A program made the position numbers and the translations under genes. 64,000 bases of DNA, taken from NCBI GenBank assembly GCA_005223185.1, contig NJBN01000010.1:62001-126000 (forward strand). Direction: 5' to 3'. Origin of the DNA: a candidate division LCP-89 bacterium B3_LCP. Lineage in GTDB: Bacteria; Electryoneota; B3-LCP. Shown here one piece after another: positions 28,144 through 37,662 of the stretch (position 1 is the stretch's first letter; the number at the start of each line of letters is the position of its first letter). The notes beneath the pieces are model-generated. The model had not been told where the DNA came from. It saw only the letters and a list, made by a program, of their open reading frames with translations, and did not search any database.

Positions 28144-28887
28144 ATGATTAAACTGGAAAATTTAACCAAAGATTTCATCAGGTTACGTGCTCTCGATGGT
28201 CTGGATCTTCATGTGAAAAAGGGTGAGATATTTGGTTTCTTGGGTCCTAATGGAGCCGGCAAAACCACCACTATACGCCTCATCACAGGATTGTTACAGC
28301 CAACCTTCGGACGAGTTATCATCGGGGGCATCGACATGGCTGAACGCCCCCGGCATGCTAAGCATCAGATCGGTTATGTTCCCGATCACCCGTTCCTATA
28401 TGACCGCCTTTCAGGTAGGGAATTCATCGAATTTCAGGCGCAGCTATTTCTGTTGAAACCCGATAATTTTAAACCGAAATTAGATGAATTGACCGATACC
28501 CTTTCAATGGATGAATGGCTTGATGAACGCATCGAAAGCTATTCGCGCGGCATGCGGCAGAAAATCGTAATGGTATCCGCCCTTATTCATGATCCCCAAT
28601 TAATAGTGCTTGATGAGCCTCTGGTCGGTTTGGACCCCAAAGCAGCCAAGAATGTGAAAGATATCCTGCTGAGACGTTCTGAATCAGGGACAACCATCTT
28701 CTTCTCCACACATACTCTATCTTTAGCACAGGAATTCTGCCATAATATGGCTATCATCAACCATGGGCGTCTAATCGCTCAGGGAACCTATAGTGAACTT
28801 ATTGAGAAACAGGACCCAGATCTGGAGACGGCGTTCTTAAGACTCACTGAGGAACCCAGCGAAGCGGAGATTCAGGATGGCGATTGA
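28144..28887 (+). CDS. ABC transporter ATP-binding protein
   Basis: A 247-residue ATPase of the ABC-2/CcmA type. It has Walker A GPNGAGKTTT (about 35-44), Q-loop region GYVPDHPFLYDRLSGREF, signature YSRGMRQKI (with R in place of the usual Q/G spacing), Walker B LIVLDEPLVGLD and H-loop FFSTHTL. It powers the permease encoded directly downstream, whose start it overlaps by 11 bases. I use the ATG at 28144, because homologues start MIKLENLTKDF; the upstream in-frame TTG at 28060 lies in the promoter. Confidence 0.93.
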   Translation: MIKLENLTKDFIRLRALDGLDLHVKKGEIFGFLGPNGAGKTTTIRLITGLLQPTFGRVIIGGIDMAERPRHAKHQIGYVPDHPFLYDRLSGREFIEFQAQLFLLKPDNFKPKLDELTDTLSMDEWLDERIESYSRGMRQKIVMVSALIHDPQLIVLDEPLVGLDPKAAKNVKDILLRRSESGTTIFFSTHTLSLAQEFCHNMAIINHGRLIAQGTYSELIEKQDPDLETAFLRLTEEPSEAEIQDGD

Positions 28888-30580
28888 GTTCAAACTGCTT
28901 CTCCTTCTCCTGAATCTTAAAGCTATGGAGATGCTGGGAAACCTGCGCTCGTTGAAGCCGTCCCGCCTGTTGAGCTTCACTGTCTCCGGTGTTATAGCTG
29001 CGGTGATCGCTTTTTTGGTCTATCGCTTCGATCTTTTCGTCTTCTCCTACCTGATGGGAGTCCCGGAACTGGGACGCCTGGTCATCGCCCGCTTCTTTGA
29101 AATCGCTTTCCTGGTATTTTTCCTGGTTCTGATGATTTCAACTGCCCTAACCGCCCTTTCAATGCTTTATCGGGAAGACGAGCTATCGTTATTGCTGACC
29201 TTGCCAGTCTCATCAGCTACCATATTCACGGTGAAATACTTCGAAGTGATCCTGTTCAGCTCCTGGGCGCTGGTGGCTCTAGCGGTTCCTTTTATTCTCT
29301 CCTATGCAGTTTATTTCAAGATCAATTTCTCCGCTTATTTCACCATATTTGCAGGTTTGATGCTACCTCTTGTGTTAATTTCAGGTTCAGTAGGTGTTGT
29401 CGGTGCATTGCTCATCAGACTGCTGTTGGGTGGGAAATCACGCCGCTGGCTCTTCAAATGGAGCGCCATAGTTCTTCTTATAATCGTATTAACCGCCACC
29501 GCGCTCAAACTTTCCGGAACCAGGGTTAGCGAAAAAGGTTTAGCTTACCTGATTTCTCTATTGGAAGACAGCCAGACTGATCAGAATTCCCTCCTGCCGC
29601 ATAAGCTCATCTCGCGAGGATTCTTATCGATCCTCGAAGATCGCTGGGATCAACTCCAGCGCGTTGTCTTAACGCTTTTAGGAATGGCGGCTTTGGTAGT
29701 TCTTCTGACTCTGGATTTAGGAAAAGTACTGTACTACCGAAGCTGGCTAAAAGGCAGCGACCGCGCTCCCACTAAGGGGCGATCATCCGCTCTTCTGAAA
29801 ATCTCTTTCTGGACTCTTAAGCGCTGGATATCGCCTGTATATAGAGCGCTCTTCCGCAAAGATATCCTGGAATTCCGCCGCTATCCCCTGCAATGGGGAC
29901 AATCCTTCCTGCTGCTTGGTTTCTGGGCAATGTATGTGGTAAACTTTGTGAATATCCCGCATTATTTCAACATTGATGGCTATTTCTGGAAGATGATCTT
30001 TTACTATGGCAACTTCTGCTTTGCTTGTTTTTTCACTGCCGCTCTGGCGGGAAGGTTTGTCTTCCCCATAATCAGCCTGGAAGGTCAGGCTTTCTGGCTG
30101 TTGAAAACCGCTCCTCTGGCAATGGAAAGCTTCCTCTGGTCGAAATTCTGGCAGGCTTTTCTACCGCTGATATTCCTCTCGTCAAGCATGGTGATCATCG
30201 GCAACCTGGTACTGGGAGTCGATACCGGCCTTCAACAGGTATCCTTGCTGTCAATTATTATTATCACCATTTCTCTGACTTCAGTTTCCTTGGGATTAGG
30301 AGCCATCTTCGCCGATTTCTCCCAGCGCAACCCCATGAAAATAGCCAACACGCCCGGTGGTATTCTCTGCATTTTCATCAGCCTGACTTTCGTCGTTCTT
30401 TTAACTACTGTCTTCGCCTGGCCCGCCTACCTTCATTATAAATTCACCACTTTCCAGGGAATCTTCCCCCTAAATGAATGGATCACAGCCATAATCATCT
30501 ACATCGCTTTGGGGGTCGTAGCCACCCTCCTTCCGCTGAAACTGGGACTCAAAGCGCTAAATTCGGATCTAAAAGTCTAA
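28877..30580 (+). CDS. ABC-2-type transporter permease
   Basis: A 567-residue polytopic membrane protein with roughly 12 hydrophobic segments, in two clusters (about 35-270 and 345-560) separated by a charged loop (RSWLKGSDRAPTKGRS). The family is the large ABC-2 permease group paired with CcmA-type ATPases. The EDELSLLLTLPVSSATIFTVKYFEVI segment after the second helix is typical. The substrate is unknown. The 11-base overlap with the ATPase gene indicates coupled expression. Confidence 0.85.
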   Translation: MAIEFKLLLLLLNLKAMEMLGNLRSLKPSRLLSFTVSGVIAAVIAFLVYRFDLFVFSYLMGVPELGRLVIARFFEIAFLVFFLVLMISTALTALSMLYREDELSLLLTLPVSSATIFTVKYFEVILFSSWALVALAVPFILSYAVYFKINFSAYFTIFAGLMLPLVLISGSVGVVGALLIRLLLGGKSRRWLFKWSAIVLLIIVLTATALKLSGTRVSEKGLAYLISLLEDSQTDQNSLLPHKLISRGFLSILEDRWDQLQRVVLTLLGMAALVVLLTLDLGKVLYYRSWLKGSDRAPTKGRSSALLKISFWTLKRWISPVYRALFRKDILEFRRYPLQWGQSFLLLGFWAMYVVNFVNIPHYFNIDGYFWKMIFYYGNFCFACFFTAALAGRFVFPIISLEGQAFWLLKTAPLAMESFLWSKFWQAFLPLIFLSSSMVIIGNLVLGVDTGLQQVSLLSIIIITISLTSVSLGLGAIFADFSQRNPMKIANTPGGILCIFISLTFVVLLTTVFAWPAYLHYKFTTFQGIFPLNEWITAIIIYIALGVVATLLPLKLGLKALNSDLKV

Positions 30581-30680
30581 CCCCTAATCCCCAATCCCTA
30601 AGATATATTTATCTCCTCGACCTTGATTTTCAAGCCTATTGGATGTATATTATAGCGGTTTTAAAACTCCCTACCGTCAT

Positions 30681-30755
30681 TGTCCCATAGGGATCCCTTC
30701 GGGACGAGGACCGAAGGGACAAAGCAATCTCTTTTCGTCCCGCTTCAGCGGGACA
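30681..30755. repeat. Hairpin cluster before the DUF5677-like gene
   Basis: GTCCCATAGGGATCCCTTCGGGAC-type palindromes followed by GTCCCGCTTCAGCGGGAC (30738-30755). They use the same CTTC(A/G) loops as repeats elsewhere in the window. Confidence 0.6.
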
Positions 30756-30767
30756 GAAGTTAAATAG

Positions 30768-30807
30768 CCCGGGAATTCTCCGTTGGAGTCCTTTGGACAT
30801 TCCCGGG
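30768..30807. repeat. Three-way-junction repeat (family B), copy 2, in gene leader
   Basis: Outer stem CCCGGGAAT / ATTCCCGGG around CTCC-GTT-GGAG and GTCC-TTT-GGAC. It ends 6 bases before the ATG at 30814; its last G residues are the only purine-rich stretch that could serve as a ribosome site for that gene. Confidence 0.85.
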
Positions 30808-30813
30808 GAACCA

Positions 30814-31584
30814 ATGAGCAATTACCTTATGTATGAAAAAGAGGAAGGATTAGCGGCATATCTCCAGTATTTGCCGACAATTCTAAATCGTCGCCACAAT
30901 AATTGTAATTGCCGAGATTGCGATTTTGACTTTTTGATAATTGAAGGAATAAAACACGTACACCATCTATTCTACAGTGAGATAATATTGCTCAAGCACA
31001 ATAAGCAAACTGCTGCTGAATTAATGATTAGACCAATTGCTGAAATGACAATCGATTTAATGTTTATTGGTCTTAATATCAATAAATACCTTCCTTTATA
31101 TCTCGCCTTTGATGTTAATAGACACATCTTTTTTTATGAGGAAATTTTAGCCGGAAGATCTAATATCGAATTATCACGGCAGGAGAAAGAAAAATTAGAA
31201 GCTGATATTGCGAATAGTAAAGAGAGACTACGGAAAGAGAGTCTTCCTTTCTATTCACGATCGCAATGGATAAATATTACACTTCCAGATCAATTATCAC
31301 AACTGATTAAAAGCGAAAAGTATCCTTTTTTATTCTCTTCAAACTATAAGAATCGCATCAAATTATTGCATTTGCTGACTCACAGCTCTGCCTTTCAACT
31401 CAGTAGACGTGAAGGCTATAACATCCAATTTTATAAATCAGATGAACCAATTAAATTGACAATAGATTGGTTAATGTACTTGCTTGAGTTTGTAAAAATC
31501 CGCTTCAATAAAAACAGCATCGAAACCGATATAAAAAAATACCACAAAATGTTTTACCCTGAAAAATACACCATATCACCATGA
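30814..31584 (+). CDS. Unknown protein, DUF5677-like
   Basis: A 256-residue, mostly helical protein with a CxCRDCDF motif near residue 28-35. The segment [41 protein letters not shown] resembles the DUF5677 family seen in accessory regions; the function is unknown. The gene is clearly AT-richer than its neighbours and uses A/T-ending codons, a sign of recent acquisition. It is wedged between an ABC operon and purL, whose ATG overlaps its stop (ATGA). I start at ATG 30814, since the upstream TTG at 30793 lies in the repeat. Confidence 0.6.
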   Translation: MSNYLMYEKEEGLAAYLQYLPTILNRRHNNCNCRDCDFDFLIIEGIKHVHHLFYSEIILLKHNKQTAAELMIRPIAEMTIDLMFIGLNINKYLPLYLAFDVNRHIFFYEEILAGRSNIELSRQEKEKLEADIANSKERLRKESLPFYSRSQWINITLPDQLSQLIKSEKYPFLFSSNYKNRIKLLHLLTHSSAFQLSRREGYNIQFYKSDEPIKLTIDWLMYLLEFVKIRFNKNSIETDIKKYHKMFYPEKYTISP

Positions 31585-33821
31585 CACCTCCCCCCGTAAC
31601 CCTCAACCTTGCCGTCCAGCACGGCTTGAATGAAGAGGAATACGACCGTATCCTGAAAATCCTGGGAAGAACTCCCACCTTCGCTGAATTGGGCGTATTC
31701 TCCGTCATGTGGTCGGAACACTGCAGCTACAAGAATTCCATCCATGAACTTAAAAAACTGCCCCGCACCAGTCCCCGCATGTTAGCCGAAGCCGGCGAAG
31801 AGAACGCCGGGCTGGTGGACATAGGTCACGGGCTGGCGGTCGCTTTCAAGATAGAATCGCACAATCACCCTTGCGCGGTGGAACCCTACCAGGGAGCCGC
31901 CACCGGCGTGGGCGGCATCATGCGCGATATCTTCACCATGGGCGCCCGCCCCATCGCTTCCTTAGATTCCCTGCACTTAGGACCACTGGAAGTACCCCGC
32001 AACCGCTTTTTAATGGACGGCGTCGTACGCGGCGTCGGCGATTACGGCAACTGTCTGGGCATCCCCACCGTCGCCGGTGAAGTCGTATTCCATGAAGGTT
32101 ACAGCGCCAATCCCATCATCAACTGCATGGCTGTGGGTATTGTTAAAAAGGACCACATCGCATCTGCCACCGCTGAGGGCGAAGGCAACCCCGTAATCAT
32201 GTTCGGTTCCCGCACCGGCAGAGACGGCATTCACGGAGCCACCTTCGCATCTGAAGAGATCAGCGATGAGAGCGAAGAGAAACGTTCCTCCGTGCAGGTT
32301 GGTGACCCCTTTGCAGAAAAACTGTTGCTGGAAGCTACCCTTGAACTGGTCAAATCAGGTGTTCTGGTGGGCATTCAGGACATGGGCGCTGCCGGTATCA
32401 CCTGCAGTTCCAGTGAGATGTCCGCTCATGGCAAATCCGGCATTGAGATAGATCTGGATAAAGTTGCCCTGCGTGAAGAGGGCATGTCAGCATACGAAAT
32501 CCTGCTTTCTGAATCTCAGGAGAGAATGCTGGCTGTGGTGAAAAAGGGTAGGGAAGAGGAAGCTGAAGCCATCCTGAACCGCTGGGAACTTCTGCATGCA
32601 AACATCGGCAGAGTTACCTCCGATGGCAACATGAGAGTCTTCTTTCAGGGCGAACAAGTATGTGAAATCCCCTCCGAAATGTTAGCGTTAGGAGGTGGAA
32701 CGCCCGTATATCAGCGGGAATCGCGCCGCCCAGAATTTCTGGATGAAACCAATAATATTGATTTGGGTCCCTATCGGCAGGAACGCGACTGGAATGTCGC
32801 CCTTCTGTCACTTCTCGCTTCGCCTAATATATGCGATAAATCCTGGGTTACAGAACAGTATGATGCCACCGTCAGAACCAACACTATCGCCGGTCCCGGC
32901 GGAGATGCCGCAGTCATCTGGGTGAAGGATACACCTCTGGCTCTTGCTATGACCACCGACTGCAATCCCCGCTTCGTCTATCTGAATCCCCGCCGCGGAG
33001 CAGCCCTGGCGGTTGCCGAAGCTGCCCGCAACGTGAGCTGCACCGGCGCTGAACCGATTGCCATCACTAACTGCCTGAATTTCGGCAACCCCTACAAGCC
33101 CGAATCTTTCTACTACTTCAAGGAAGCTGTTGCAGGTATGGGTGAAGCCTGCCGCATTTTTGAAACTCCCGTAACCGGCGGCAACGTCTCCTTTTACAAT
33201 GAAGCAGAAGATACGTCTATCCTGCCCACTCCTGTAATCGGTATGCTGGGACTCTTGCAGGATGTCGATAAAGCGATAGGTTCGCGCTTTAAGAACGCTG
33301 GTGATAGAATCATCCTGCTGGGGCAGACCGGTCCTGATTTAGGAGGCAGCGAATACCTGTATCACATCCACGGAGTTTTAGCCGGTGATGCGCCCACGCT
33401 GGATTTAGATCTGGAAAAACGCACTCAAAAATGCCTCCGGGAAGCGATCAAACGCGGCTTGCTTCGTTCGGCGCACGACTGTTCTGAAGGTGGATTCACA
33501 GTTGCTTTGGCTGAATGCTGTATGATAAGCCAGCACGAAACTTTGGGAGCTGTGGTTCAGTTGAAAGAGGGTGACTTAACGACCACTGACCTTTTATTCG
33601 CAGAAACGCCTTCGAGGATAATCATTTCTGTTCTACCGGAACATATCAACGATGTTATCACCTTTGCTGAGTCAATGCAAGTTCCCGCCATTGAAATTGG
33701 TGAGGTTACTGATGATTCCTTAAAAATTGGAGGATGGGTTGACCTGCCCTCTGACGCCATGCGAAAAGCCTATTTTGATTCCCTTCATTCCATGTTCAGT
33801 AAAGCGCAGGCAATTGAATAG
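31581..33821 (+). CDS. purL: Phosphoribosylformylglycinamidine synthase II
   Basis: ATP-dependent conversion of FGAR to FGAM in purine synthesis, working with PurS and PurQ. At 746 residues it is the small PurL type. Motifs: [92 protein letters not shown] and the second-half repeat [14 protein letters not shown]. Its start overlaps the stop of the unknown AT-rich gene upstream by four bases, an unexpected partner. No other purine genes are in the window. Confidence 0.96.
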   Translation: MTPPPVTLNLAVQHGLNEEEYDRILKILGRTPTFAELGVFSVMWSEHCSYKNSIHELKKLPRTSPRMLAEAGEENAGLVDIGHGLAVAFKIESHNHPCAVEPYQGAATGVGGIMRDIFTMGARPIASLDSLHLGPLEVPRNRFLMDGVVRGVGDYGNCLGIPTVAGEVVFHEGYSANPIINCMAVGIVKKDHIASATAEGEGNPVIMFGSRTGRDGIHGATFASEEISDESEEKRSSVQVGDPFAEKLLLEATLELVKSGVLVGIQDMGAAGITCSSSEMSAHGKSGIEIDLDKVALREEGMSAYEILLSESQERMLAVVKKGREEEAEAILNRWELLHANIGRVTSDGNMRVFFQGEQVCEIPSEMLALGGGTPVYQRESRRPEFLDETNNIDLGPYRQERDWNVALLSLLASPNICDKSWVTEQYDATVRTNTIAGPGGDAAVIWVKDTPLALAMTTDCNPRFVYLNPRRGAALAVAEAARNVSCTGAEPIAITNCLNFGNPYKPESFYYFKEAVAGMGEACRIFETPVTGGNVSFYNEAEDTSILPTPVIGMLGLLQDVDKAIGSRFKNAGDRIILLGQTGPDLGGSEYLYHIHGVLAGDAPTLDLDLEKRTQKCLREAIKRGLLRSAHDCSEGGFTVALAECCMISQHETLGAVVQLKEGDLTTTDLLFAETPSRIIISVLPEHINDVITFAESMQVPAIEIGEVTDDSLKIGGWVDLPSDAMRKAYFDSLHSMFSKAQAIE

Positions 33822-33866
33822 ATATATTACTCGTGGTTTATTGCATACTCGATAATACAATGAAAG

Positions 33867-36800
33867 ATGAAACCCGGAAGCTTGAAAAAAATTACACTGT
33901 GTGTTATCCTCGGACTATTCCTGCTTCTGGTAATAGCCTATTTTGGTCGCCCCCTCTACCTGCCTGATTCCACCATCATTTCCTTCATCGAAGATAAGAT
34001 TTCCAGCGAAACCGGATACCTTGTGGATATCGAGTCAGGGCATTTCCGCTTATTTAAAGAATCCACGCTGAATAACATAGTCCTACAGGATTCATCCCAA
34101 ACGTTCTCCGCATCCTTGCATCGACTTGTCGCTAGTTTTGAAATACTGCCGCTGCTGCGAAAAAGGCTTGTCCTTGACGAACTCTCTCTTGATAACCCCG
34201 TAATCAATATATCCTCATCGAGTTCTCTATCTTCTGCTGTCGTACAATCATCAGAACATTCTTCAACGGTAAGTGTTGATTCAAGTGGCATAACTCCTCA
34301 GGTTGATGCCACTACTTCAACCCTTCCATTCGATTTCGATCTTCCCATAGAAATCCTCTTGAAAAAGCTTAATATTCATAATGCCGAAATTTACTATGAG
34401 CTGATTTACGATTCAACTTTTGTGACCGCTAATCTGCAGGGATTAAACGTATATGGTGGGGATATTTTCGTTCAGGACGTCACAACTTCAGATATTCGCT
34501 TTGTGGTTGATCTGAATGATACCCTTGACCTGTCCTACGAGAGCCCTGACTTTACTTTTCAAAGTTCCTCACCGGTCGAGTTTACTCTGGATGGTCTTAT
34601 TAATTCCCAGAAGAGCATATTATCATTCTCTTCGTGTTTCACCCCACAGCTTTACATCACTTCATCAAGAATAGACCTCCCACAGATGAAATGTAACGTC
34701 CGCATGACAATGTCGGGTTTTGATAATCTCAGTCTGGATAGCCTTAATATACTATTCGGTGATCGATCTCATATTGCCGCCAATGGCTCAATGGAGGATG
34801 TCTGGAGCGAAGGGAAATACAGTCTCACCATCCATGATGGTCATCTGGATCTTACCCAACTTAAGCAACAGATACAACAGTTTACTTCTATCCTTGAACA
34901 GTCTGCTGCTCTGGAAGATATAAATCTTACCGGATCCTTACGTCTCAGTAATACAAATTTCACAGGATATTTCAGCAGAAAATATCCGGAATTACACGGT
35001 CAATTAAATTGGGATCTAATTAATATTAATCTTGATGATAGGGAGATCGGTATCAAGGTGGATAACCTTAACGTCAGGTCGCAGATATCTGGACAATTTC
35101 TTCCATCGGATCAGTACTCTACCCAATTCAATGCTGAGATTCATGTTGATTCCATCGATTACTTAACTGAATTTACTGATATTCCCATCAGCATCAGTGA
35201 GGTTGCGTTAACCTGTCAAGGTGGTGTTAATCCTCAGATGAAGATGCCTTTTCTTAATGTCGCCTGGCGGGGAAATGCACCTTATCAGTGTGATTTTGCT
35301 GGGAATATCTCCTGCACAGCAGAGATCCTTGATATTTCTGACCCGTTGGAATCACCCGGATTGTCTATCATTGGCGGAAGTTCATTGAATGATATACCCT
35401 TGGAAATGATATTACCTGAACATACATCTGGCAGCCTTTCACTGGCGGCAGATTTCAATGTTACCGGTTTGGATGACGTCAACTTGCAGCTTGGCGCCCT
35501 TTGTCCGAAGTTATCCCTTAAATATGGTGATAAAGTACTCATCATCCCGGCGTTCACAACAACATCGAACATTCATGCTGAAGTCAGCCGCGATTTAAAG
35601 AATATAAGCGCAGAGAATATTGAAATCCGGATTCCATCTTATGCGAACGCCTCTTTTACTGCCAGCATTGATTCCTCTCGCAACTGGAAGGTGGATGATC
35701 TATCATGTGATCTCAATTTAACTGAAGTTATGGAGATTGTTTATCCTATGTTGCCCCCTCAATTAGCTGGTATTTCTGTCGATGGCGAACTGGGATTATC
35801 GGGATATGCTAGAGGAAACTTGAACGACCCATTAGCAAGCTTATCATTGGAATCCGAACTAAAAATAGAACCTGCAAACCTGAATTTGCCTTATTATAAC
35901 CTTACCCTCGATTCCTTATCGACTGTCATCGAAATCACGTCAAACAACAAAACCGTCAAAATTTCAAGTCGGATGAATATTGGTTCCATTGCTATTCCAA
36001 CACTGAGACCGCAGCCTTATCGTGAAGCTTCTATAGATTTCCAGACCCAAATTCGCAATTACACGCAGTACTATGGTGGATCACTTCGTATAAAACTACC
36101 TGAAATCGGTCTTCAGGCGGAAACGTTCTTTCAACCAGCATCCGCATCCGGACAACTTCCCGAAGGTCTCTCCATGGATCTACAATTTGCCTCCACAACA
36201 CCCGTTACTCTGCTTGAAGGTTTGATCACATCCGGAAAAGCAGATGCTGAAATCAGTTTCTCTATGCTTCCGGACAGTATATATCGTACCTCAGGAATTT
36301 TTAACACCGATAGCTTGAACTTACACTACGCTGATGATTTCGATATTGCCGGGCTAAGCCTGCATATTCCCTTCGATTTTCAAGTTGGAAAAGCTGGAGG
36401 AAATTTCACTATAATCCAACTGCAAAACAAATTGTACAATCTGGATGATCCGGTGCGTTTCAGAACGGTCCAGCATCTGATCCCCACATCAGGAGAATTC
36501 GGCAGCTTTAACTGTTCCTACTTGCGAATGATGGATCATGAGCTTACAAACCTGGATGCAACTATTCAGGTGAAAGGGAATGGATTCAACATTCCCGATT
36601 TTTATTCAGAATCATATGGCGGAAATATTACCGGCTCACTTGCAGTAGGTTTAACGGCTTTAGACCCTGATTCACTGTATTATAGCTTTATAATTTCAGC
36701 AAATGATTTGAATTCTGCCTTTCTGCCCGGAGCTGACCGCAATGCAGATAAAGAGGGTAAAATTTCCGCCTTCACCAACTTCAGAGGGCAGGGAATTGAC

Positions 36801-37127
36801 TACAGGAGTAAAATACACCTCGACGGCGGTATGAAGATAACCCGCATAGGACAGGGTGTTGCGGATAACATCTTGAGATTCTTGGACCCTGATCAGGTTG
36901 ATCCCTCAATTCAGACGTACAGAAGGTATATCAGACAGGGTTGGGGTGTCAAAGTCTTCTCTTTCGATGTTAAGGACGATTTTGTTTACGTATCCGTCAC
37001 ACCGACTAAACCTCCCATAACTAAACCGGGCTTCTTTATCCTTTCTCGCCTGGTGGGTCTGGGAAAGCATATCTCCTTCGGTCGCCTCCCTTTAAGATAC
37101 TTCCTGAATCCAGGGCAGACGCAATAA
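33867..37127 (+). CDS. AsmA/TamB-like envelope protein
   Basis: A 1086-residue protein with an N-terminal signal anchor (KKITLCVILGLFLLLVIAYFG) and then LPDSTIISFIEDKISSETGYLVDIESGHFRLF..STLNNIVLQD, the AsmA/TamB opening (first repeats with a target-binding beta groove). The remainder is long, beta-rich and low in cysteine, and the last 120 residues (GKISAFTNFRGQGIDYRSKIHLDGGMKITRIGQGVADNILRFLDP) resemble the AsmA C-terminal domain. Such proteins bridge inner and outer membranes and are linked to phospholipid transport. It lies 45 bases after purL. Confidence 0.75.
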   Translation: MKPGSLKKITLCVILGLFLLLVIAYFGRPLYLPDSTIISFIEDKISSETGYLVDIESGHFRLFKESTLNNIVLQDSSQTFSASLHRLVASFEILPLLRKRLVLDELSLDNPVINISSSSSLSSAVVQSSEHSSTVSVDSSGITPQVDATTSTLPFDFDLPIEILLKKLNIHNAEIYYELIYDSTFVTANLQGLNVYGGDIFVQDVTTSDIRFVVDLNDTLDLSYESPDFTFQSSSPVEFTLDGLINSQKSILSFSSCFTPQLYITSSRIDLPQMKCNVRMTMSGFDNLSLDSLNILFGDRSHIAANGSMEDVWSEGKYSLTIHDGHLDLTQLKQQIQQFTSILEQSAALEDINLTGSLRLSNTNFTGYFSRKYPELHGQLNWDLININLDDREIGIKVDNLNVRSQISGQFLPSDQYSTQFNAEIHVDSIDYLTEFTDIPISISEVALTCQGGVNPQMKMPFLNVAWRGNAPYQCDFAGNISCTAEILDISDPLESPGLSIIGGSSLNDIPLEMILPEHTSGSLSLAADFNVTGLDDVNLQLGALCPKLSLKYGDKVLIIPAFTTTSNIHAEVSRDLKNISAENIEIRIPSYANASFTASIDSSRNWKVDDLSCDLNLTEVMEIVYPMLPPQLAGISVDGELGLSGYARGNLNDPLASLSLESELKIEPANLNLPYYNLTLDSLSTVIEITSNNKTVKISSRMNIGSIAIPTLRPQPYREASIDFQTQIRNYTQYYGGSLRIKLPEIGLQAETFFQPASASGQLPEGLSMDLQFASTTPVTLLEGLITSGKADAEISFSMLPDSIYRTSGIFNTDSLNLHYADDFDIAGLSLHIPFDFQVGKAGGNFTIIQLQNKLYNLDDPVRFRTVQHLIPTSGEFGSFNCSYLRMMDHELTNLDATIQVKGNGFNIPDFYSESYGGNITGSLAVGLTALDPDSLYYSFIISANDLNSAFLPGADRNADKEGKISAFTNFRGQGIDYRSKIHLDGGMKITRIGQGVADNILRFLDPDQVDPSIQTYRRYIRQGWGVKVFSFDVKDDFVYVSVTPTKPPITKPGFFILSRLVGLGKHISFGRLPLRYFLNPGQTQ

Positions 37128-37167
37128 CCTATATACTTGTTGGAGTCACCTGCCCCTGGTATGCGTT

Positions 37168-37210
37168 GCGTCAGGCTCTTGTCCGTCAGCCGATGGATGT
37201 GACCTGACGC
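37168..37210. repeat. GCGTCAGGTC inverted-repeat element, copy 3
   Basis: GCGTCAGGCT / GACCTGACGC outer stem (slightly decayed on the left) around TCCGTC-AGCC-GATGGA. Confidence 0.75.
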
Positions 37211-37244
37211 TTTATAAATAAATGTTGGCGACAAGTGAACATAA

Positions 37245-37272
37245 AAAGGGCGAACCTTGAGGTTCGCCCTTT
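37245..37272. terminator. Bidirectional terminator
   Basis: Perfect 12-bp stem AAAGGGCGAACC / GGTTCGCCCTTT with TTGA loop and A/T tracts on both sides, between the convergent AsmA-like and small exported protein genes. Confidence 0.85.
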
Positions 37273-37308
37273 ATCTATAGAAATAAACTGATCACACTGA
37301 ATTAACCA

Positions 37309-37662
37309 CTATCCATTGTGACGTATTTCTGACCGTATATTGGGTACTTGTGGTCCCGGATGACCGGGATTTTCTACTTTTATGCACCCGTTGTCACCTC
37401 CATCTAACGGAATTGAAGGCTGAGTGCCTAAACCGGTACCACCCTCCAGTATTGGCGGTGTGAAACCAAATGAGCCATTGAGAATCACCGATAAAATCCC
37501 TCCGAACATTTGGGCCGGGTTATCTGTAATCGTCGTCCAAATGCTTTGATCGACGCTACTTTTTACCGGTGTAGCACCCTGAGTTTGCGGCGCAGATACG
37601 AAGATGAACAGGAGAATAACCGCCGCGGTTATCGTGATTTGGAATGGATTGTTTCTCTTCAT
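37309..37662 (-). CDS. Small exported protein of unknown function
   Basis: A 117-residue protein with a clear signal peptide (MKRNNPFQITITAAVILLFIFVSAPQTQGA). The mature part of about 88 residues is glycine- and proline-rich, with one cysteine (GGDNGCIKVENPGHPGP). I recognise no family. Its ATG overlaps the TGA of the upstream HTH gene, so the two are translationally coupled; this suggests the regulator-like protein and the exported peptide act together. Confidence 0.6.
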   Translation of the reverse strand: MKRNNPFQITITAAVILLFIFVSAPQTQGATPVKSSVDQSIWTTITDNPAQMFGGILSVILNGSFGFTPPILEGGTGLGTQPSIPLDGGDNGCIKVENPGHPGPQVPNIRSEIRHNG

